From Microterricola viridarii (GTDB lineage: Bacteria > Actinomycetota > Actinomycetes > Actinomycetales > Microbacteriaceae), in contig NZ_LT629742.1 in NCBI RefSeq assembly GCF_900104895.1, forward strand, positions 2,604,001-2,668,000: DNA of 64,000 nucleotides, read 5' to 3'. Below, one piece after another: positions 59,019 to 64,000 of the stretch. The first letter of the stretch is position 1; every line of letters starts with the position of its first letter. The notes under the pieces are model-generated. The model was not told the origin of the DNA. It did not search any database and saw only the letters and a list, made by a program, of their open reading frames with translations. A program made the position numbers and the translations under genes.

Positions 59019-60869
59019 TCATTCGATGCCGCGCGCGGCGTTCTCGGCGGCGATCAGCCGGTTCGCCGCATCGATCAGCGAGAGGTGGGTGAAGGCCTGC
59101 GGGAAGTTGCCCAGGTGCGCGCCGGTTGCGGCGTCGATCTCCTCCGCGTAGAGCCGAAGGGGGCCGGCGAAGCTGAGCATCCGCTCGAAGAGGGCCTCCG
59201 CGGCATCCACCTCGCCGATCACGGCGAGCGCCGACACCAGCCAGAACGAGCAGATCGAGAATGTCCCCTCCTCGCCGCTCAGCCCGTCCTCGGTGCGGTC
59301 GACCCGGTAGCGCAGCACCAGCCCCTGCTCGGTCAGCTCCTCGGCGATCGCCAAGACGGTGGCCCGCACCCGCACGTCCTCCGGCGGCAGGAACCCCATC
59401 AGCGGCAGCAGCAGGAGCGAGGCGTCCAGCTCGGTCGAGCCGTAGTGCTGGGTGAACACGCCCCGTTCATCGACGCCTCTGGCGCAGATCTCCTCCTTGA
59501 GCGCGTCGGCGCCGGCCTGCCAGCGCTCTGCCCGCTCCCGGTCGCCGCGCGCGCGGGCGATGCGGATGCCGCGGTCGGCGGCGACCCAGCACAGCACCTT
59601 GGAGGCGACGAAGTGTTGCGGGGCGCCGCGCATCTCCCAGATGCCCTGGTCGGGTTCCTTGCTCTTCACGAGCGCCGTGTCCACGAGCGCGCTGAGCCTC
59701 GCCCAGATGTGTGGGGCGATCTGCCCTCCCCCGCGCAGGTGTTCTTCGACGGCGTCGAGGAGCATCCCCCAGACGTCGTGCTGGTGCTGGTCGAACGCCC
59801 CATTGCCGATGCGCACCGGGCGGGAATCGCGGTAACCGGAGAGGTGGTCCAGGGTGTGCTCGGTCAGGTCGCGCTCGCCACCGATGCCGTACATGATCTG
59901 CAGCGACCAGGGGTCGGCCGGGTCCGGCTCTGAGACGGCGTCGATGATGAAGGCGAAATACTCGAACGCCTCCCAGTCGAGCCCGAGACTGTGCAGCGCC
60001 CGCAGCATGAAGGCGGTGTCCCTGATCCAGGTGAATCGGTAGTCCCAGTTGCGCTCGCCGCCCGGCGTCTCGGGCAGCGAGGTTGTCGCGGCCGCCATGA
60101 TCGCCCCGGTGGGGGCGTAGCTCAGGCCCTTCAGCGCCAGCGCGCTGCGCTCCATGTACGGGCGGAAGCGGTGGTCGGGGAAGCGCGCCATGCTGATCCA
60201 CGACCGCCAGAACGACTCGGTGTACGCCAGCTGTTCCCTGGCCTCCACGAGATTGCCCGGGGAGGTGTCGCCCCAGCTCAGCGCGGCGAAGGCGCTGTCG
60301 CCCGCCTCCAGCGTCTTCCGCCCATAGCTGCGTGCTCCGAGCAGGCCCAGCGGCACACTGCTGTTCAGTGTGAGCGTGAGGCCTTCGGCGTCCACGCTCG
60401 TGCGGGTGAACCCCTCCCCGTCGTAGTTCCACTGCCCCGGCACCCGCCCGTAGTCGAACAGGGGGAAGCAGCTGAGGTCGAGCTCGACCCGGCCGTCGAA
60501 GCAGCGGGCGATGCGGAGCAGGGTGCGCTGCGCGCTGGCGTCGCCGGGAGAGCGCCGGGTGTCGCCGCGCCGGATCGAGGCGACGGGGCCGAGCACGAGC
60601 GCATCGGTGACGGTGAGCCAGCCGGTCGCCGTGTGCCAGGTGGTCTCCAGCACCATGGTGCCCGGCAGGTAGCGGCGCTGCTGGGGCACCCGGGCGCCGG
60701 ACGGCCCGAAGCGGAAGCTGCCCGCCGAGCGGTCGAGCAGCGCGCCAAAGACGCTCGGCGCGTCCGGGCGCGGCAGGCAGAGCCACTCCACGGCCCCGTC
60801 CGGCGCGATGAGCGTGCTCACCTCGCAGTCGGAGAGGAAGGCGTAGTCGGCAATGGGCGGGAAGGGCAT
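59019..60869 (-). CDS. glycoside hydrolase family 15 (trehalase/glucoamylase-like)
   Basis: A 616-residue GH15 enzyme. N-terminal beta domain with YAFLSDCEVSTLIAPDGAVE, then the (alpha/alpha)6 barrel: GGERNWDYRFTWIRDTAFML, general acid region EPDQGIWEMRG, base region GLSGEEGTFSICSFW. Actinobacterial family members include trehalases; no signal peptide suggests cytoplasmic use of trehalose or glucans. Confidence 0.92.
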   Translation of the reverse strand: MPFPPIADYAFLSDCEVSTLIAPDGAVEWLCLPRPDAPSVFGALLDRSAGSFRFGPSGARVPQQRRYLPGTMVLETTWHTATGWLTVTDALVLGPVASIRRGDTRRSPGDASAQRTLLRIARCFDGRVELDLSCFPLFDYGRVPGQWNYDGEGFTRTSVDAEGLTLTLNSSVPLGLLGARSYGRKTLEAGDSAFAALSWGDTSPGNLVEAREQLAYTESFWRSWISMARFPDHRFRPYMERSALALKGLSYAPTGAIMAAATTSLPETPGGERNWDYRFTWIRDTAFMLRALHSLGLDWEAFEYFAFIIDAVSEPDPADPWSLQIMYGIGGERDLTEHTLDHLSGYRDSRPVRIGNGAFDQHQHDVWGMLLDAVEEHLRGGGQIAPHIWARLSALVDTALVKSKEPDQGIWEMRGAPQHFVASKVLCWVAADRGIRIARARGDRERAERWQAGADALKEEICARGVDERGVFTQHYGSTELDASLLLLPLMGFLPPEDVRVRATVLAIAEELTEQGLVLRYRVDRTEDGLSGEEGTFSICSFWLVSALAVIGEVDAAEALFERMLSFAGPLRLYAEEIDAATGAHLGNFPQAFTHLSLIDAANRLIAAENAARGIE

Positions 60870-60999
60870 CCGGATGCTCCCAGGTGTGCGTGTGACCGGC
60901 GGGCTGCTGCCAGCACGCTACGTCGGTGGGGCGGCGCTGTCCAGCGCTCCGGCGCACACTCCCCTCGCGGCATCCGGGCCCCGCTGGCAGACTGGGCGC

Positions 61000-61530
61000 G
61001 TGAACACCATCACCCCCGTGCTGGGAGACATCACGCGGCAGGACGTCGATGCGATCGTCAACGCCGCGAACAACGCCATGCGCGGCGGAGGCGGGGTCGA
61101 CGGCGCCATCCATCGCGCAGGCGGCCCGGCGATTCTGCGCGACTGCATCGCGCGCTTCCCGCACGGCCTCGCGACCGGTGATGCCGGGTGGACGACGGCC
61201 GGAGAGCTGCCCGCCCGCTGGGTCATCCACACGGTCGGCCCGAACTACGCGGCCGGGCAACGCGATCGAGGCATGCTGCTCAGCTGTTACCGGCGTTCCC
61301 TGGAGGTCGCCGCCGAGCTCGGGGCGCGCAGCATCGCGTTCCCGCTGATCAGTGCCGGTGTCTACGGCTGGCCGCGCGAGGACGCGATCTCCGCGGCCAT
61401 CGAGGCCATCACCGGCGCGCCGACGCACCTCGACGAGGTGCGCCTCGTGGCGTTCTCCCGGGACACCCACGACGCCGTGCTCCAGAAACTTTCCGAGTGG
61501 CCTCCGGAGGTCCTGACGTACGATGGCTGA
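61000..61530 (+). CDS. macro-domain protein (O-acetyl-ADP-ribose deacetylase-like)
   Basis: A 176-residue macro domain: VDAIVNAANNAMRGGGGVDG (ADP-ribose binding), IHRAGGPAILRDC, IAFPLISAGVYGWP. GTG 61000, matching the family start; ORF extension upstream overlaps the GH15 region. It likely removes ADP-ribose or acetyl groups from ADP-ribose products. Confidence 0.93.
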   Translation: MNTITPVLGDITRQDVDAIVNAANNAMRGGGGVDGAIHRAGGPAILRDCIARFPHGLATGDAGWTTAGELPARWVIHTVGPNYAAGQRDRGMLLSCYRRSLEVAAELGARSIAFPLISAGVYGWPREDAISAAIEAITGAPTHLDEVRLVAFSRDTHDAVLQKLSEWPPEVLTYDG

Positions 61531-61638
61531 AGTGCTGTTGGTGCAACGGCACGATTTTGAGGTGTATCTACCATTCGCTCCCCGGCGAAAACGGCGGCAC
61601 AAACCGTCGCGGCACAGCCGCCAGGGAGGAGCGCCACA

Positions 61639-62952
61639 ATGGCGGGATACGACAATCAACTCGAGGCAGAGGCGTCGACTGACGCGGCGGTAGGGCCCGA
61701 GCTCGCTGCAGAGCTGCCGGCCCTCGAGTCGACGGGCACGCAGCCGACCCGGCTGATCCACGCCGCCGGCCTCTCGTACTTCCCCGTGGCCTTCGTGGCG
61801 CGTCTGCCGTTCGCGATGATGGTGGTCGGCGTGCTGACCCTCGTCGTCGCGGCGCGCGGCTCCATCGCGCTCGGAGGCATCACGTCCGCGGCCGTCGGGC
61901 TCGGAACGGCACTGCTCGGCCCGGTGCTCGGCATGGCCGTCGACCGCTTCGGGCAGCGCCGGGTCGTGCTCGTCGCCGCGATCGGAAACAGCCTCGCCCT
62001 GCTCGCCTTCGCCTGGGCGGCCTTCGCCCCCGTACCCGATCTGGCGCTGCTCGGCGTCGCCTTCCTCGTCGGCGCCACCGCACCCCAGGTGTCGCCGCTC
62101 TCGCGCAGCCGCCTGGTGGGCATCATCCAGACGGCGCTGCCCCGCGGCGTCCGGGCGAAGACCCTGAACGGCACGATGGCCTACGAGTCTGCCGCTGACG
62201 AGATCGTCTTCGTGTTCGGCCCGGTCATCGTCGGACTGCTCGCGACGACCATGAATCCGGCCGCACCGATCATTGGCGCCGCCGTGCTGACCCTCATCTT
62301 CGTGACCGCCTTCGCCTTCCACAAGAGCTCGCGCGTCGCCTCCGACGCCCAGACCACGGATGCCGCCGCCCGGGCGCCGTTCCGCGAGCTGCTGAAGCCG
62401 CGGATGCTCGTGCTCGTGCTCGGCGTTCTGGGCATGGGATTCTTCTTCGGCGCCATGCTCACTGCGCTCACCGCGTTCATGGACGAGGTCGCGCGCCCCG
62501 AGGAGGCCGGCGTGCTCTACGGGGTGATGGGCATCGGTTCGGCGATCCTCGCCCTCAGCGCGGCCGCCTTCTCCCCCCGCTTCTCGATGCGGGCCCGCTG
62601 GCTCGTCTTCTCGCTGGCCCTCGTGGCCGGCGCGGTCATCGCGGCATCCGCCACCACCATCCCCGTCATGATCCTCGCGCTGGCCCTCGGCGGCATCGGC
62701 GTCGGGCCGACCCTGGTGACGATCTACGGGCTCGTCGCGGCGCGCACCCCCGCTGGCCGTTCGGCCACGGCCATGACGATCGCGGGCTCGGCGATCATCG
62801 TCGGACAGGCATCTTCCTCGGCATTCGTGGGGATCCTCGCCGAGGATGCCGGCGCACAGCTCGCGCTGCTCGTGCCGCTCGCCGCCGCCCTGGTGGTGCT
62901 CCTCGCGGGCGCGACCAACTGGGTCATCAGCTCGCGGGACGCGACGCGCTGA
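61639..62952 (+). CDS. MFS transporter
   Basis: A 437-residue transporter with 12 likely membrane segments. A soluble 45-residue head precedes VAFVARLPFAMMVVGVLTLV; the loop DRFGQRRVVLV is the typical loop 2-3 motif; later helices have FGAMLTALTAFM and PTLVTIYGLVAARTP. GGAGGAGC upstream of ATG. The substrate is unknown. Confidence 0.9.
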   Translation: MAGYDNQLEAEASTDAAVGPELAAELPALESTGTQPTRLIHAAGLSYFPVAFVARLPFAMMVVGVLTLVVAARGSIALGGITSAAVGLGTALLGPVLGMAVDRFGQRRVVLVAAIGNSLALLAFAWAAFAPVPDLALLGVAFLVGATAPQVSPLSRSRLVGIIQTALPRGVRAKTLNGTMAYESAADEIVFVFGPVIVGLLATTMNPAAPIIGAAVLTLIFVTAFAFHKSSRVASDAQTTDAAARAPFRELLKPRMLVLVLGVLGMGFFFGAMLTALTAFMDEVARPEEAGVLYGVMGIGSAILALSAAAFSPRFSMRARWLVFSLALVAGAVIAASATTIPVMILALALGGIGVGPTLVTIYGLVAARTPAGRSATAMTIAGSAIIVGQASSSAFVGILAEDAGAQLALLVPLAAALVVLLAGATNWVISSRDATR

Positions 62953-63030
62953 GGGTACAGCGAACCCGCAACACACTCCCACTTCATCCCCAGCGGCTCG
63001 GCTCACGATCAAGAGTGGAGAGGAGCCGCC

Positions 63031-63462
63031 ATGTCCGAGCGACCCCAAAACTGGACCCAGATGATCATCGACGAGTTCCGGGCGAACAACGGCACCGTGA
63101 CAACGGCCGGGTTCGGGCGGAGACTCGTGCTGCTGCATCAGCGCGGCGCTCAGACCGGTGTCGAGCGCATCACTCCGGTGACCGGCATCCGCAGCGACGA
63201 GAACACGTGGCTGGTGGCGGCGTCCCAGAGCGGATCCTCGAAGAACCCGCACTGGTACTACAACCTGCGCGCCCACCCCGATGTGATGATCGAGACGCCG
63301 GATGCCGGGATCGTGCCCGTGCGGGCACGCGAACTGCCCCGCGCCGAGCGGGATGCGGCCTGGCCGCTGTTTGTGGCGGCGAATCCCGCCTTCGCCGAGT
63401 ATGAGCACCGCACGAGTCGTGTCATCCCCGTGTTCTCGCTGACCCGGCGGCGCGGGGCCTGA
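63031..63462 (+). CDS. deazaflavin-dependent nitroreductase family protein
   Basis: A 143-residue Ddn/DUF385 protein: LVLLHQRGAQTGVERITPVT, SSKNPHWYYNLRAHPDVMIE, RAERDAAWPLFVAANPAFAEY. The second member in this window (the other at 36689-37216). GAGAGGAGCCGCC upstream of the ATG. F420 use is inferred. Confidence 0.9.
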   Translation: MSERPQNWTQMIIDEFRANNGTVTTAGFGRRLVLLHQRGAQTGVERITPVTGIRSDENTWLVAASQSGSSKNPHWYYNLRAHPDVMIETPDAGIVPVRARELPRAERDAAWPLFVAANPAFAEYEHRTSRVIPVFSLTRRRGA

Positions 63463-63503
63463 CTCGCCCTCGAATGAACCTGTCACAAAAATGACGAAAT
63501 CTC

Positions 63504-63532
63504 TTGTTTTCATCGCAGTGATTGACTAGAAT
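63504..63532 (+). promoter_or_regulatory. promoter for the DUF222/HNH gene, probably leaderless
   Basis: TTGTTT, 17 bases, TAGAAT. Transcription would start about six or seven bases on, at or near ATG 63539. Confidence 0.6.
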
Positions 63533-63538
63533 TGGGGC

Positions 63539-64000
63539 ATGCGCAGAAGCATGAAAACCCCGGTCGAGAACCCTTTCTGTGATCCCGGAGCACCGCTTCT
63601 GGAGGATGAGTTGCCGCCCGATCCTGACTGGGCATATCTGGACTCTCCGTGGCCTTCCGCCCCCGTCGAATCCTCGCCCGTTCTGGTCTCCCCGGTGGAG
63701 TCCGTCGGGTACGCGATCGACTCCGCACTGGAGGCCCAGCACGCCGGGAACCGGGCCATGGCCAGCCAGCTGGCCGCCCTCGCCGCCGTGCTGAACACCA
63801 GCCGGGCCCATCTGTCCGTCTACCTGCAGCCCGGCGGCCTGGCCGAACCGGATGCGGTCGAGCTGACCGCCCGCGCCGCCGCCCTGGACGCCGCCCTGCA
63901 GCTGAACCTCACCCCGAACCAGGTCCGTGACCGCGCCTACGAGGGCCAACTCCTGCAAGAGAAACTGCCGGCGTTCTGGGAACTGTTCCAGCTCGGCCTG
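63539..64000 (+). CDS. DUF222-type HNH endonuclease family protein (partial, C-terminus beyond right edge)
   Basis: The first 154 residues: MRRSMKTPVENPFCDPGA, then helical region VGYAIDSALEAQHAGNRAMA and DAALQLNLTPNQVRDRAYEG. These resemble the DUF222 N-terminal part of actinobacterial HNH-motif proteins, often present in many copies. The HNH domain would lie beyond the edge. ATG 63551 is an alternative start. Confidence 0.75.
   Translation, partial: MRRSMKTPVENPFCDPGAPLLEDELPPDPDWAYLDSPWPSAPVESSPVLVSPVESVGYAIDSALEAQHAGNRAMASQLAALAAVLNTSRAHLSVYLQPGGLAEPDAVELTARAAALDAALQLNLTPNQVRDRAYEGQLLQEKLPAFWELFQLGL

Noticed and set aside
59467-63513. Minus-strand 1348-codon open frame
   Set aside because: Antisense of macro-domain, MFS and nitroreductase genes plus an out-of-frame part of GH15.

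Overview
The window is GC-rich, about two-thirds G+C by eye, with GTG and TTG starts, ATGA/TGATG gene overlaps and actinobacterial families (DUF6328, deazaflavin-dependent nitroreductases, DUF222/HNH protein, aggregation-promoting-factor-like hydrolase, lipoproteins). It looks like chromosome of a motile actinobacterium, most likely Microbacteriaceae. The genus cannot be fixed from the sequence alone. No rRNA, tRNA, CRISPR, prophage or transposase was seen.

Left half (about 0.96-33.2 kb): a near-complete Gram-positive flagellar locus. One minus-strand operon runs flbD-motA-motB-fliM-fliN-fliO-fliP-fliQ-fliR-flhB-flhA-flhF-like-csrA and probably ends with a luciferase-like flavin oxidoreductase. 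A second minus-strand operon runs flgB-flgC-fliE-fliF-fliG-fliH-fliI-fliJ-(NlpC/P60 hydrolase)-fliK-flgD-flgE. A small non-flagellar block lies between them (DUF6328 membrane protein, Rho_N-like protein, two unknown proteins, topoisomerase IB). Then come fliA-type sigma, fliC, fliD, fliS and a fliT-like gene on the minus strand, and flgN-flgK-flgL-fliW on the plus strand. Five promoter-like sites share CTAAC-N15-G(C/T)CGA, always with a 15-base spacer, in front of flbD, fliM, flgB, fliC and flgN. This suggests one FliA-type sigma drives the whole regulon. FliW and CsrA, which control flagellin translation in other bacteria, are both encoded.

Middle (33.2-44.7 kb): housekeeping and accessory genes. 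These are glutathione peroxidase, VOC protein, a secreted cell-wall protein, SGNH hydrolase, deazaflavin-dependent nitroreductase, a lipoprotein/PKD pair, a trimethylamine-monooxygenase-like FMO, an ABC-F ATPase with a possible leader-peptide attenuator, an MmcQ/YjbR protein and a DEAD-box RNA helicase.

Right (44.8-64 kb): an exported intradiol-dioxygenase-like lipoprotein; an ECF-type uptake cassette (lipoprotein, fused T-A-A protein, S component); a 1.15-kb array of composite inverted repeats; cobalamin-dependent methionine synthase metH; DUF1622 protein; alpha/beta hydrolase; secreted subtilisin-like protease; HSL-type esterase; VOC protein; GH15 hydrolase; macro-domain protein; MFS transporter; a second nitroreductase; and the start of a DUF222/HNH protein cut by the right edge. 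The left edge cuts a long-form glyceraldehyde-3-phosphate dehydrogenase gene.

The most unusual features are the uniform sigma-28-like promoter set, the FlhF homologue without a P-loop, the composite repeat array with a solitary copy elsewhere in the window, the ABC-F leader region, and the possible cobalamin link between the ECF cassette and metH.
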